DNA from: Synergistaceae bacterium | Lineage (GTDB): Bacteria; Synergistota; Synergistia; Synergistales; Aminobacteriaceae | DNA length: 64,000 bases | NCBI GenBank assembly: GCA_017439345.1 | Contig: JAFSJJ010000013.1 | Location: forward strand, 1-64,000 | Direction: 5' to 3' | Part shown: in pieces, positions 55,713-64,000 of the stretch | How positions within the stretch are numbered: the stretch's first letter is position 1 | How the letters are laid out: every line of letters starts with the position of its first letter | The notes under the pieces: model-generated | Told to the model about the DNA's origin: nothing | Database searches by the model: none | Seen by the model: the letters and a program-made list of their open reading frames with translations, nothing else | Program-made: the position numbers and the translations under genes

Positions 55713-55832
55713 TTGAGTTGCGCTGTAGTAGTCTTTGTGAGTGATATTCTACGTTTGCGGCCTGCTCTCTTAAGGGAAGGAAACAGGTCGTATGCAGGCG
55801 GAGAGTCTGCACTTTATCAGCGGGAAGGATAA
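55713..55832 (+). CDS. possible leader peptide in the surface-protein 5' UTR
   Basis: A 39-codon frame from TTG 55713 to TAA 55830-55832, preceded at about 5 bases by GGAGGTG. No family recognised. It may be a regulatory leader peptide, or chance in a structured RNA. The stretch 55515-55915 otherwise holds the promoter and possible hairpins (for example TGCAG with CTGCA near 55793-55810). Confidence 0.3.
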   Translation: MSCAVVVFVSDILRLRPALLREGNRSYAGGESALYQREG

Positions 55833-55921
55833 CGGTAGAGAACTAGATTTTATGTCCGTGTAACACTGCGGGCAGAGTTTTATTATTTGTTTACATATAT
55901 TATGTAAGGAGGAAAATGATT

Positions 55922-58066
55922 TTGAAAAGAACATTGCGTGTTTTATTTCTGGCAGTCTTGGCGATGACTCTGATGGCTTCAGTGGCCTTCGCAAAGAATT
56001 TCTCAGCAGATGTTAAATTTAATGGTACAGCTAAAACTGTTGAGATTACAATTCAAGCAGGTGGTAGTGAAAATGTTGAAATAACTATTGAACCTGTTAG
56101 TAAGTGTAAAACAGTGAAATTTGTATTAGACACTGTAAGCTCAGATGTTACGTTTGAACCGGTTTCACCTCTTACAACTAGATCTATGGATAAGTGCTTC
56201 TCAGCAGACGTGAAAGTTAAAGTTGCAACTACTGCTAAAGCTGGAAAAGCTATAATTACTGTTAAGGCACAGAGTGGAGATAATGGTGTTGTTATCTCTA
56301 GCGGAGATCAGACAATAGTTGTAACAGTTACGGCAGCTGAAACAAAGGTCGCCTCACCTGACATCGAATCAATATCCGTAGACTCCGATGAGGTAACCGT
56401 TGCAGTTGATGGAACAGCTACCGTCACAGCTACGATCAAAATCTCAGGCGATAATTCGTACAGGCTCACTTCATCAGACATAACTGTAACTCCTGAAGAC
56501 GAAAACATTGTAAAGGTAACAAATATCGGTACTCCTGAATCTGCTGACGGAGGTAAGACGTTCACGGTAGAAATTACTGTAACAGGTTTAGCAGCAGGCA
56601 GCACTGATGTAACAGTCGCGGTCAATAATTCAAAAGAGTTTAAGGATACTACTGCTACCGGCACATTTAAGGCTATCGTAACCGAAGACGACAGCGGCAG
56701 TACATCAACCTTCAGGTGGAGCGATACCGAAGACCTTCAGGAAGCTGACGTGGTACTCTACGTTGACTCAAAGGGCGAAGTTGTAGTATCTAAGGACTTT
56801 GCAGTAACTCTTAAAGTTCCTTCAGACTATGACCCTTCTACAGTTACTTTTGTAGTGCTTGATGAAGATGGTGAGGAGTATGCATTTGATAACTGGGAAG
56901 TTACCGATGACGGCGGCAGCAAGACAGACTCCACTGATATTTACGAGTACGTGTTGACGTTTACACCCTCTGCTTCACAGGATAAAGCATCATACACCAT
57001 GTACGCAGAAGTTGAGGATGATGATGGAAATACTGTTTCAACTGACAAAATCGCTTTCACAGTTGCAGTACTTGTGTCCACTGACGCAACGACAGAAGAC
57101 ACCACCTACACGCTCAAGATGGAAGAGCCTGAAGTCAGTGCAACAGAGCTCAAGCAGGGCGAGAAGGCAACTGTAACGATCGCAGTTACTCCTATGAGAG
57201 CGACCGGCACATACACATTCAGCTATGACGGCGACGATGAGACATTTGACGTTACTGAAGCAGACGAAGCTCAGGACACATCAGCTCAGACTAACTATGT
57301 AACCTACACGCTTCAGCCCGACATCAATGCAACAGCAGGTTCTTACACGTTCACATTCACTGTAGCATCAGGCGATGAGCAGACAGTAAGCGCAGAGGTA
57401 CCCTTCACAGTTTCATCACTTGACCTTAGCACCATGAGTGATTCCGAGAGAGCAGAATTCATCAAGAACAACCCTGCTCCTGCACCTGAAGTGTCCGGCA
57501 GTGGGCTGGGCGGATCACTTAGCGGAACAGTTAAGTTCACGATGACTTCAAAGTGGCCGGTTCATCCGAGAGGCTGGTTAGTGAAGTTCTACAACGGCAC
57601 CACATTCTTCGACTGGCTTATGAGCTTAATGAGATGGCTTGTCGGCGGTGAGGAATACTCAGCTAACGAATCAGCGTTAATCTCAGTACTCGGCATGATC
57701 GCAGAAGAGGACAACGCAGGCGCAATTCAGACGGATGCATCAACGGACAGCAAGTCAGCAGAGTACACGATGGAAGTTGACGACGTTGCAGCAGGCGGAC
57801 TTGCAAACGGTACAGATTACGGCGTAAAACCTGCAATCATTCCTGCAGCTTACTATGATTACATTGATGGTACGAACGTAACTTCAGAGGACGCAGCTTC
57901 CGAGACTGAGGACTCCATCGGAACTATCACAGGTACAACTGGCGGTGGCGGTGGCGGCTCTACTGACGAGATATTACCTGGTTCAAGCGGCGGATGCGAT
58001 GCAGGCTTCGGCACATTAGCACTTGCTTTAGCAGCAACGTTATTCTTAAGTAAAAAGCGTTCATAA
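55922..58066 (+). CDS. Synergist-CTERM surface protein
   Basis: About 714 residues. ATG 55916 is only 3 bases from AGGAGG, so TTG 55922 at 9 bases is the better start. Signal peptide (R-V-L-F-L-A-V-L-A-M-T-L-M-A-S-V-A-F-A), then Ig-like beta domains very rich in Thr, Val, Asp and Glu, a Gly-rich stretch, and the C-terminal sorting signal G-G-C-D-A-G-F-G, hydrophobic helix, K-K-R. This tail (Synergist-CTERM) targets proteins to the surface by a dedicated sorting route in Synergistota. Likely a structural or adhesive surface protein. Followed by a strong terminator. Confidence 0.9.
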   Translation: MKRTLRVLFLAVLAMTLMASVAFAKNFSADVKFNGTAKTVEITIQAGGSENVEITIEPVSKCKTVKFVLDTVSSDVTFEPVSPLTTRSMDKCFSADVKVKVATTAKAGKAIITVKAQSGDNGVVISSGDQTIVVTVTAAETKVASPDIESISVDSDEVTVAVDGTATVTATIKISGDNSYRLTSSDITVTPEDENIVKVTNIGTPESADGGKTFTVEITVTGLAAGSTDVTVAVNNSKEFKDTTATGTFKAIVTEDDSGSTSTFRWSDTEDLQEADVVLYVDSKGEVVVSKDFAVTLKVPSDYDPSTVTFVVLDEDGEEYAFDNWEVTDDGGSKTDSTDIYEYVLTFTPSASQDKASYTMYAEVEDDDGNTVSTDKIAFTVAVLVSTDATTEDTTYTLKMEEPEVSATELKQGEKATVTIAVTPMRATGTYTFSYDGDDETFDVTEADEAQDTSAQTNYVTYTLQPDINATAGSYTFTFTVASGDEQTVSAEVPFTVSSLDLSTMSDSERAEFIKNNPAPAPEVSGSGLGGSLSGTVKFTMTSKWPVHPRGWLVKFYNGTTFFDWLMSLMRWLVGGEEYSANESALISVLGMIAEEDNAGAIQTDASTDSKSAEYTMEVDDVAAGGLANGTDYGVKPAIIPAAYYDYIDGTNVTSEDAASETEDSIGTITGTTGGGGGGSTDEILPGSSGGCDAGFGTLALALAATLFLSKKRS

Positions 58067-58110
58067 AGACTGAACAGCAATCCTTTATAGAGCACTTAGG
58101 CAGAAGAAAT

Positions 58111-58139
58111 GCTCCGGAGTTATCTCCGGGGCTTTTTTT
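58111..58139 (+). terminator. strong terminator after the surface protein
   Basis: GCTCCGGAG (58111-58119) pairs with CTCCGGGGC (58124-58132), loop of four, followed by seven T. Confidence 0.85.
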
Positions 58140-58153
58140 ATTGAGGTGATACA

Positions 58154-58750
58154 GTGAAATTTTCTTTACCAGTCAGTGAGCAGGATTTAGAGCGCAATTA
58201 TCAAGTTATCATGAGCGAAATAGATTCGTTGTCGTTGCAAAGAGTCCCTGACGTAATCAAGCATTGGCCGGAGTTCGTAGAGTCTGCCGGTTCGTGGGAG
58301 TGCCTTAGAGACCTTCATGTTATGCTGTTCGGAGGGTTATTCACGTTCGCAGGAGAATTCAGGACCCGCAATATATCTAAAGGGAGCTTCAGGTTCGCAA
58401 ACTGCATGTTTCTTGAGTCAAACGTGCCTTTAATCGCAGCCATGAGTCAGAAAACTTTTGATGAGATTCTAGCGAAGTATATCGAGATGAATATAGCTCA
58501 CCCGTTCAGAGAAGGAAACGGCCGGGCAATGAGGCTGTGGCTTGATGCAATGCTTGAGCGCGAACTTGATACCCGAATCAATTGGCAGAAAATCTCTAGT
58601 GAAGAATATCTTTCTGCGATGTCAAGAAGTCCTGTGAATTCCCTTGAGCTTGCAGTCTTGCTAAAGTCCTCGTTCATTGACTCTGACTCATTGAGTGATA
58701 ACGCGTTCTTTATGTCGTGTGTGTCTGCTTCGTATAGTTATGAGCTATAA
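58154..58750 (+). CDS. Fic-domain protein
   Basis: 198 residues. Full Fic motif H-P-F-R-E-G-N-G-R at 116-124, with F-A-G-E-F-R-T-R-N-I upstream. Fic proteins transfer AMP or another group to target hydroxyls. I see no S/T-x-x-x-E-G/N inhibitory helix in it and no antitoxin gene next to it, so its control is unclear. Starts 14 bases after the surface-protein terminator. Confidence 0.88.
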   Translation: MKFSLPVSEQDLERNYQVIMSEIDSLSLQRVPDVIKHWPEFVESAGSWECLRDLHVMLFGGLFTFAGEFRTRNISKGSFRFANCMFLESNVPLIAAMSQKTFDEILAKYIEMNIAHPFREGNGRAMRLWLDAMLERELDTRINWQKISSEEYLSAMSRSPVNSLELAVLLKSSFIDSDSLSDNAFFMSCVSASYSYEL

Positions 58751-58793
58751 TACTTGAAATAAAATTTTTACTCGAGAGGCTTTATATTTACTC

Positions 58794-59402
58794 ATGATAG
58801 CGATAATAAATTACGGCGTTGGCAATTTGTTTTCTCTTGAGAGTTCGTTCAATGCCATAAATCAGGACGTTAGAGTTATCACAAATCCTGATGACCTAAA
58901 GAATTACGACCGGATAATTCTGCCCGGTGTCGGAGCGTTTGAAGATGCTGCGAAAAAATTATTTGCGTCCGGAATGGCTGGCCCTTTGATTGAAGCTGCT
59001 CACAGCGGGAAGCCTGTACTTGGAATTTGCTTAGGAATGCAGTTATTGTTCACGGCAAGTTACGAGTTCGGATTACACAAGGGACTTGATTTAATTCCCG
59101 GCTCAGTGCGTGCGATAAGTGAAGTTATTCCGGAAGGCTTAAAGATTCCTCAAATGGGCTGGAACGCGTTAAATCTCGCGGGTCATGACGGCATATTCAA
59201 GAATACTCCTGATTATTCACATGTGTATTTCGTGCATTCGTATTATGCTGTCTGTGATGAGAAATTCATAACTGCAAGGACTGAATACGGAGCGGACTTG
59301 ACTGCGGCTGTTCAGAACAAGAATATTTACGGAGTCCAGTTTCACCCCGAGAAGAGCGGCTCTGCTGGTCTTGATATACTGCGTGCGTTCTGTGAGGTGT
59401 AA
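58794..59402 (+). CDS. hisH: imidazole glycerol phosphate synthase glutaminase HisH
   Basis: 202 residues. Class I glutamine amidotransferase with nucleophile in G-I-C-L-G-M-Q and triad His/Glu in F-H-P-E-K. Supplies ammonia to HisF in histidine synthesis. First of the run hisH-hisA-hisF; hisG, hisD, hisB and hisC are elsewhere. Confidence 0.95.
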   Translation: MIAIINYGVGNLFSLESSFNAINQDVRVITNPDDLKNYDRIILPGVGAFEDAAKKLFASGMAGPLIEAAHSGKPVLGICLGMQLLFTASYEFGLHKGLDLIPGSVRAISEVIPEGLKIPQMGWNALNLAGHDGIFKNTPDYSHVYFVHSYYAVCDEKFITARTEYGADLTAAVQNKNIYGVQFHPEKSGSAGLDILRAFCEV

Positions 59403-59408
59403 GACTCA

Positions 59409-60125
59409 ATGAAGATTTTACCTGCAATAGATTTGTTCGAGTCTCAGGCTGTGCGATTACTCAAGGGCGACTATAACGCAATGACTGTGTATGACTCTAA
59501 TCCTGTGAATACTGCGTTAAAGTTTCGTGATTCCGGTGCAGAATGGATTCACATTGTCGATCTTGAAGGAGCGAGGAGCGGCGAACCTGTTAATCTTGAT
59601 GTGATTATGAGCATTCGTTCAGAGTCAAAGCTCAAGTGTGAAGTCGGCGGAGGCATTCGTGATATTGCTGCGATCAAGAAATATATTGACTCAGGAGTAG
59701 AACGCGTAATCTTGGGAACTGCGGCAGTCAGCAATATAGAACTCGTCCGTGAGTCAGTGAGTCAATTCGGTGAAAGAATTGCAGTCGGTGTTGACATTCG
59801 AGACGGCAGAGTCTCAATCAAGGGCTGGCAGGAAGATTCGGGGCTTGATGCTTTCGATTTCTGCAAGACTCTTCAGGATTTAGGAGTCAAGTTCATCATC
59901 TGCACTGACATATCACGCGACGGAGCTATGAGAGGCACCAACAGGAATTTATATCGAGAATTATCGCGAAGATTTGAAGTTAATATAATTGCGTCAGGAG
60001 GAGTCAGCACCCTTGATGACGTGAAGGCACTTGCGGAGCTTAATATTTACGGTGCGATAATAGGCAAAGCGTATTACACAGGAGCAATAAATATTTCAGA
60101 AGCAATCGAGGCAGCAAAATCATGA
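59409..60125 (+). CDS. hisA: ProFAR isomerase HisA
   Basis: 238 residues, (beta/alpha)8 barrel. N-terminal P-A-I-D-L-F, catalytic Asp in V-D-I-R-D-G, and C-terminal phosphate loops I-A-S-G-G-V and I-I-G-K-A. Isomerises ProFAR to PRFAR. Overlaps hisF by 4 bases. Confidence 0.95.
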   Translation: MKILPAIDLFESQAVRLLKGDYNAMTVYDSNPVNTALKFRDSGAEWIHIVDLEGARSGEPVNLDVIMSIRSESKLKCEVGGGIRDIAAIKKYIDSGVERVILGTAAVSNIELVRESVSQFGERIAVGVDIRDGRVSIKGWQEDSGLDAFDFCKTLQDLGVKFIICTDISRDGAMRGTNRNLYRELSRRFEVNIIASGGVSTLDDVKALAELNIYGAIIGKAYYTGAINISEAIEAAKS

Positions 60126-60880
60126 TTACTAAGAGAATTATTCCGTGTTTAGATGTTCGTAACGGCAGAGTCGTTAAGGGCGTGAACTTTCAGGGCTTGA
60201 ACGATGTCAACTCGCCTGTTGAGCTTGCAAAGTTTTATTCTGATAACGGAGCAGACGAGCTTGTATTTTACGACATAACGGCTTCTTCAGACGGACGCAA
60301 GATTTTCACTGATATATTGCGTGAGACAGCCAGAAATGTATTTATCCCTTTGACAGTCGGCGGAGGAATTTCGAGCGTTAAAGACTTTGAAAGAGTCCTC
60401 TCATGCGGAGCTGACAAAGTTAGCGTTAATACCGGAGCTATTAATAATCCCGGTTTAATTCCCGAAGCTGCTAGATTGTACGGTTCTCAATGCGTTGTTA
60501 TATCTGCTGATGTCAAGAAAGTCGGAGGCGCGTTTCATGTCTTTGCACGAGGCGGGCGCGATGATACGAATATAGAGGCAGTGAGCTGGATAAAACGCTG
60601 TGTCGATAACGGAGCCGGTGAAGTCGTGTTAAACTCGATTGATACTGACGGAGTCAAGAAAGGCTTTGATCTCGAAATGTTAAAGGCAGTGTGTGATGTC
60701 GTGAATGTCCCTGTTGTTGCCTCAGGGGGAGCAGGCTGCATTGAAGACTTTATCACCCTGTTTAAAACTTTGCCCCGTGTCGATGCCGGATTAGCAGCTT
60801 CTATCTTTCATTTCGGCGAGGTCAGCATACGGGACTTGAAGCAGAGAATGCACGATGAAAATATTTTAGCGAGGTTGTAA
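60122..60880 (+). CDS. hisF: imidazole glycerol phosphate synthase cyclase HisF
   Basis: 252 residues, barrel fold. P-C-L-D-V-R-N-G-R-V-V-K-G at the N-terminus, S-A-D-V-K (second catalytic Asp), and V-A-S-G-G-A-G. Makes imidazole glycerol phosphate and AICAR with HisH ammonia. Followed after 4 bases by the antitoxin gene. Confidence 0.96.
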   Translation: MITKRIIPCLDVRNGRVVKGVNFQGLNDVNSPVELAKFYSDNGADELVFYDITASSDGRKIFTDILRETARNVFIPLTVGGGISSVKDFERVLSCGADKVSVNTGAINNPGLIPEAARLYGSQCVVISADVKKVGGAFHVFARGGRDDTNIEAVSWIKRCVDNGAGEVVLNSIDTDGVKKGFDLEMLKAVCDVVNVPVVASGGAGCIEDFITLFKTLPRVDAGLAASIFHFGEVSIRDLKQRMHDENILARL

Positions 60881-60884
60881 TTAC

Positions 60885-61100
60885 ATGAATAACACTATAC
60901 AAACAGGCAATATAATTCTTGATATGGAACTCTCATTACTTACTGAGCAGGAACTTTCGGACTTAGCGAAATATGCCCGTTATCTCAGGTGGTCTCGAAG
61001 CTGGGCGGACGCTCCTCTAACAGATGAAGAAGAAGCAGGCTTGAAGCAGGGACGCGAGGACATGAAAAACGGCGATTTTATGACACTCTCTGAGCTTTAA
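60885..61100 (+). CDS. RelB/DUF2281-like antitoxin
   Basis: 71 residues; an N-terminal helix and an acidic C-terminal part (P-L-T-D-E-E-E-A-G-L-K-Q-G-R) typical of small antitoxins that neutralise RelE/ParE toxins. It starts 4 bases after hisF and 3 bases before the broken toxin, inside the his gene cluster. Confidence 0.7.
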   Translation: MNNTIQTGNIILDMELSLLTEQELSDLAKYARYLRWSRSWADAPLTDEEEAGLKQGREDMKNGDFMTLSEL

Positions 61101-61103
61101 GCA

Positions 61104-61357
61104 ATGTGGGCAGTTCGTATTGATAAGTCGGTCGATAAACGTTTGAAGCGCATTCCTAACCCTGATAATAAACGGATAAAGCAGGCTCTTTTAATCTTCA
61201 GGATAAACCGGAGCAGCTTGACATTAAGCCCCTTGAAGGCCGGGACTGTTACAGGCTTAGAGTCGGTGACTGGCGTTTAATCATGGATATTGACGAGGAG
61301 AACAAAATTTTTTCTGTCTACACATTAGCACCGCGCGGAGACGTTTACAAGAAATAA
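61104..61357 (+). pseudogene. RelE/ParE-family toxin, one-base frameshift
   Basis: Starts M-W-A-V-R-I-D-K-S-V-D-K-R-L-K-R-I in one frame, and ends in another with P-L-E-G-R-D-C-Y-R-L-R-V-G-D-W-R-L-I, then D-V-Y-K-K and TAA at 61355. This is the RelE/ParE fold. Loss of one T from a T run near 61190 explains the shift: five T restore a single frame. The antitoxin before it is intact. RelE members cleave mRNA at the ribosome; this copy should be inactive. Confidence 0.82.
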
Positions 61358-61371
61358 AGGAGAAATAAATT

Positions 61372-62025
61372 ATGCTTGATATTAATGATCTAAAATTTGA
61401 TTCACGAGGCTTAATACCTGCAATAGTAATTAATGATGACTCAGGAGAAGTGTTAATGCTTGCTTACATGAATCGTGAGAGCCTGAAAATTTCCCTTGAG
61501 AAAAAATTAACTTGCTTCTGGAGTCGTTCGCGTCAAGAGTTATGGCTCAAGGGAGAGACCAGCGGCAACTATCAGCACATAAAGCAAATCAAGGCAGACT
61601 GCGATAGAGATACCCTGTTAATTTACGTCAAACCGGACGGCCCGGCGTGTCATTTGGGTAATGATTCGTGCTTCGTTGATGACCTTATGCCCCGTGAGAG
61701 TGAATCACACGAGAAATTTACACTTTGCGGACTCATGGACTTAATCAAAGGCCGTAAGAGTGAACCCGTTGAAGGCTCTTACACTTCATATTTATTTGCT
61801 AAGGGACTCGATAAGATTCTAAAGAAGATCGGCGAGGAAAGCTCTGAAGTTATCATTGCTGCCAAGAACGACAAGAAAGAAGCTATTTACGAAATTTCAG
61901 ATTTAGTTTATCACATGCTTGTATTGATGGCCGAAATGAATATAGATATAAAAGATATTCTCAAGGAGCTTGCTTCACGTCATGTTATAGACAAGAAAGT
62001 TAAGCAGGAGAAGATGACTTCATGA
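61372..62025 (+). CDS. hisIE: bifunctional HisI-HisE
   Basis: 217 residues. N-terminal phosphoribosyl-AMP cyclohydrolase ([17 protein letters not shown], and C-D-x-D metal residues) and C-terminal phosphoribosyl-ATP pyrophosphatase ([17 protein letters not shown]). Second and third steps of histidine synthesis. Overlaps the PHP phosphatase gene by 4 bases. Confidence 0.95.
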   Translation: MLDINDLKFDSRGLIPAIVINDDSGEVLMLAYMNRESLKISLEKKLTCFWSRSRQELWLKGETSGNYQHIKQIKADCDRDTLLIYVKPDGPACHLGNDSCFVDDLMPRESESHEKFTLCGLMDLIKGRKSEPVEGSYTSYLFAKGLDKILKKIGEESSEVIIAAKNDKKEAIYEISDLVYHMLVLMAEMNIDIKDILKELASRHVIDKKVKQEKMTS

Positions 62026-62798
62026 TATTATCTGATTTCCATACTCACACATGTTTTTGCGATGGTCATGACAAGCCCGAAGATGTAGTACTCAAGGCAA
62101 TATCGCTCGGAATGCAGAAATTAGGCTTCTCCGGACACTCTTACACGCCTTTTGATGAGGAACCCTGCATGTCAGTTCTTAACACTGAGAGATATAAAAT
62201 TGAGATAGCAAGACTTAAGCGCGAATATAAAGACAAGATTCAAATCTTTTGCGGAGTCGAGCAGGATTATTACTCTGAGTTAAGCACAAGTGATTATGAT
62301 TTTGTCATAGGCTCAGTTCATTATATTAACGTGAACGGCAGATATTATCATGTTGACAGCAGTCCTGAAATGTTAAGGGCTTTGATTCATGAATGCAATG
62401 ATGATGTTTACTCGATGTGCGAGAAATATTTTGCCCTTGTCTCTGATGTAGTTAATAAAACAGGAGCAAACATTATCGGACACTTTGACTTAATCACGAA
62501 ACTTAATGATAAATATAATTTCTTTGACGAGAGTAATTCACGTTATATTCATGCCTGGAAGAGTTCAGCTGATAATTTATTGCGTACCGGCAGGCCTTTC
62601 GAGATCAACACAGGAGCAATATCACGGGGCTATAAGACTGTGCCTTATCCATCGCGGGAAATATTAGAGTATATAGCTGCTCATAACGGAAAAGTTATAT
62701 TATCGAGCGACTCTCATGATAAAGCAAACTTGATGTATAAATTCAGTGAGTGTGAAGCACTTGCTGACTCTCTTGGCCTGAAGATTATAGAATTATGA
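62022..62798 (+). CDS. histidinol-phosphatase, PHP family
   Basis: 258 residues. PHP metal motifs D-F-H-T-H-T near the N-terminus, G-V-E-Q-D-Y and G-H-F-D-L-I, ending S-S-D-S-H. Fits HisK-type histidinol phosphate phosphatase and completes the local histidine genes. Overlaps cbiF by 4 bases. Confidence 0.88.
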   Translation: MILSDFHTHTCFCDGHDKPEDVVLKAISLGMQKLGFSGHSYTPFDEEPCMSVLNTERYKIEIARLKREYKDKIQIFCGVEQDYYSELSTSDYDFVIGSVHYINVNGRYYHVDSSPEMLRALIHECNDDVYSMCEKYFALVSDVVNKTGANIIGHFDLITKLNDKYNFFDESNSRYIHAWKSSADNLLRTGRPFEINTGAISRGYKTVPYPSREILEYIAAHNGKVILSSDSHDKANLMYKFSECEALADSLGLKIIEL

Positions 62799-63550
62799 TT
62801 TACTTTATCGGAGCAGGTCCCGGAGCTGTTGACTTAATCACAGTCAGAGGCGCAGAAATATTATCTCGTTCAGGAATGATTATCTATGCAGGTTCGCTGG
62901 TGAATTATGAGCTCGTGAAAAAGTATGCTTGTGATAATTGCGAAATCTATAACAGCGCAGGAATGACTCTTAACGAAATTATAGAAAAGTTAATCTCAGG
63001 ACATAAACGAGGCTTGATAGTATCTAGGCTTCATTCAGGAGACCCTGCTTTATACGGAGCAGTTCGCGAGCAGATTAATATCTTGAGTGAAAAAAATATT
63101 CCCTTTGAGATAATTCCCGGAGTCAGTTCACTGTTTGCAGCGTCGGCAGCTCTTAAATGCGAGTACATGATTCCGGAAGTTAGCCAGACCCTAATAATCA
63201 CGAGGCTTGAAGGGCGGACTCCTGTTTCTGATAGAGAGAGCATAAAATCTCTTGCCGGGCATAATGCTTCAATGGCAGTGTTTCTCTCAGCGTCAATGAT
63301 TGATAAAGTATGCAGTGAGTTAATTGCGGGAGGCTGTGACTCAGAAACACCGGCAGTAATTATCTATAAAGCGTCTTGGCCTGATGAGAGAATTATACGA
63401 GGGACGTTAAAGACTCTTCCGGAGCTTGCAAGAGAGTCAAGAATTAATAAATCTGCGTTAATCTTAGTCGGCGAATTCTTGAGTGATAATATTAATTTCG
63501 CGAAGTCAAGACTCTATGACGAAAACTTTTCACATGAATTCAGGAAATAA
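62795..63550 (+). CDS. cbiF: cobalt-precorrin-4 methyltransferase CbiF
   Basis: 251 residues. SAM-binding G-A-G-P-G-A-V-D-L-I at the start, the Y-A-G-S-L-V segment, and I-V-S-R-L-H-S-G-D-P-A-L-Y-G-A. Methylates C-11 of the corrin ring in B12 synthesis. Start overlaps the phosphatase stop, linking his and cobalamin genes in one transcript. cbiG follows. Confidence 0.93.
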   Translation: MIYFIGAGPGAVDLITVRGAEILSRSGMIIYAGSLVNYELVKKYACDNCEIYNSAGMTLNEIIEKLISGHKRGLIVSRLHSGDPALYGAVREQINILSEKNIPFEIIPGVSSLFAASAALKCEYMIPEVSQTLIITRLEGRTPVSDRESIKSLAGHNASMAVFLSASMIDKVCSELIAGGCDSETPAVIIYKASWPDERIIRGTLKTLPELARESRINKSALILVGEFLSDNINFAKSRLYDENFSHEFRK

Positions 63551-64000
63551 TATAGTCATCGCTGCTTTTACTCTGAACGGGATAAATCTTGCATTGAGGC
63601 TCTCAAGTTATCTTGACGCAAGAGTCTTTGTTCCTGAGAGATTTATTAGCGTGAATTCGAGGCTTGAATTGATTTCAGGTTCTCTCAGTGAATGGTCAGG
63701 GAAATTCTTTCACGAGTCCAGAGCGTTAATCTTTATATCATCATGCGGAATAGCAGTCAGGGCAATAGCAAAGCATGTAACGAGCAAGACTCATGATCCT
63801 GCAGTTATAGTGATTGACGAGTCAGGAAAATATATCATTCCCATTTTATCAGGCCACATCGGGGGAGCTAATGAACTTGCAAATAAAATCTCTAGCTTCA
63901 TTAACGAGTCTCAAGCTATAATCACGACAGCAACGGACTTGAATAATATAATCGCTCCTGACACATGGGCAGTTAATAATAATTGCGTAATCGAGAACCC
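63534..64000 (+). CDS. cbiG: cobalt-precorrin-5A hydrolase CbiG, 3' end outside window
   Basis: The frame from ATG 63534 stays open to the window edge (about 155 residues seen). It shows I-S-S-C-G-I-A-V-R-A-I-A, then D-P-A-V-I-V-I-D and L-S-G-H-I-G-G-A-N-E-L-A, the CbiG core. It opens the ring lactone after CbiF in anaerobic cobalamin synthesis. It overlaps the end of cbiF by 17 bases. Confidence 0.9.
   Translation, partial: MNSGNNIVIAAFTLNGINLALRLSSYLDARVFVPERFISVNSRLELISGSLSEWSGKFFHESRALIFISSCGIAVRAIAKHVTSKTHDPAVIVIDESGKYIIPILSGHIGGANELANKISSFINESQAIITTATDLNNIIAPDTWAVNNNCVIEN

Overview
This window looks like the chromosome of an amino-acid-fermenting member of the phylum Synergistota. The best phylum marker is the surface protein at 55922-58066, which ends in a Synergist-CTERM-type tail (Gly-Gly-Cys-Asp-Ala-Gly-Phe-Gly, a hydrophobic stretch, then Lys-Lys-Arg). 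A glycine-riboswitch-controlled glycine reductase cluster, selenocysteine machinery, a Na+/alanine-glycine symporter and a TRAP binding protein fit a peptide and amino acid fermenter. Base composition is AT-leaning. The pentamer GAGTC/GACTC is far more common than chance in most genes, and its local absence marks genes that look recently acquired.

Layout. 1-5226 (+): end of a TPR protein, a LUD protein, an asparaginase homologue without its catalytic residues, der, an ankyrin protein and an NfeD-type membrane protease. 5438-8229 (-): DUF362 protein and an orphan type III-like DNA methyltransferase. 8332-11210 (+): hflK and hflC split by a TRAP-type binding protein. 11280-14815 (-): tRNA-Pro, a dicarboxylate/glutamate-type symporter, purF and purC. 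14918-21860 (+): a two-gene unit that is the most novel item here, namely a 1118-residue protein with a RyR-like domain and a Card1/DUF1887-like nuclease end, followed one base later by a 1194-residue protein with two TIR domains, Sel1 repeats and TPRs. An ankyrin protein converges on it. 23231-27220 (+): copper ATPase, small exported protein, NhaC antiporter. 27211-29925 (-): secreted serpin and tagaturonate reductase.

30000-32700 is an accessory patch. It holds a small membrane protein behind a promoter with a C9 tract in the spacer, a decayed second copy of the symporter 3' end, and two radical SAM genes (one broken) that lack the pentamer signature. The intact alsT follows, then an exported ankyrin protein. 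A glycine riboswitch precedes grdX-grdE-grdB; grdB is read through an in-frame UGA with a selenocysteine hairpin just downstream.

38959-42103 (-) is a redox operon (ferritin-like protein, a frameshifted flavodoxin-ferredoxin, flavin reductase, nitroreductase, MBL hydrolase) divergent from an HxlR regulator. 42818-47201 is a selenium cluster: yedE, yedF, selC (tRNA-Sec), a soluble PAS histidine kinase, a NarL-type regulator and a cysteine desulfurase-like enzyme. A dead MvaI/BcnI-type restriction-modification system follows. 48541-54304 (-): plsY, a RelA/SpoT-like protein, csaB, a DUF5693 membrane protein and tmcAL. 54352-58750 (+): Rpn-type nuclease, a nuclease-less partial paralogue, the surface protein with a roughly 340-nt leader, and a Fic protein. 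58794-64000 (+): hisH-hisA-hisF, an antitoxin with a frameshifted RelE-type toxin, hisIE, a PHP histidinol phosphatase, cbiF and the start of cbiG.

At least five genes are broken by a small lesion: the flavodoxin-ferredoxin, the methyltransferase, the restriction enzyme, the toxin and one radical SAM gene. These could be real decay, switching alleles or assembly errors; reads would decide. All counts and alignments here were done by eye.
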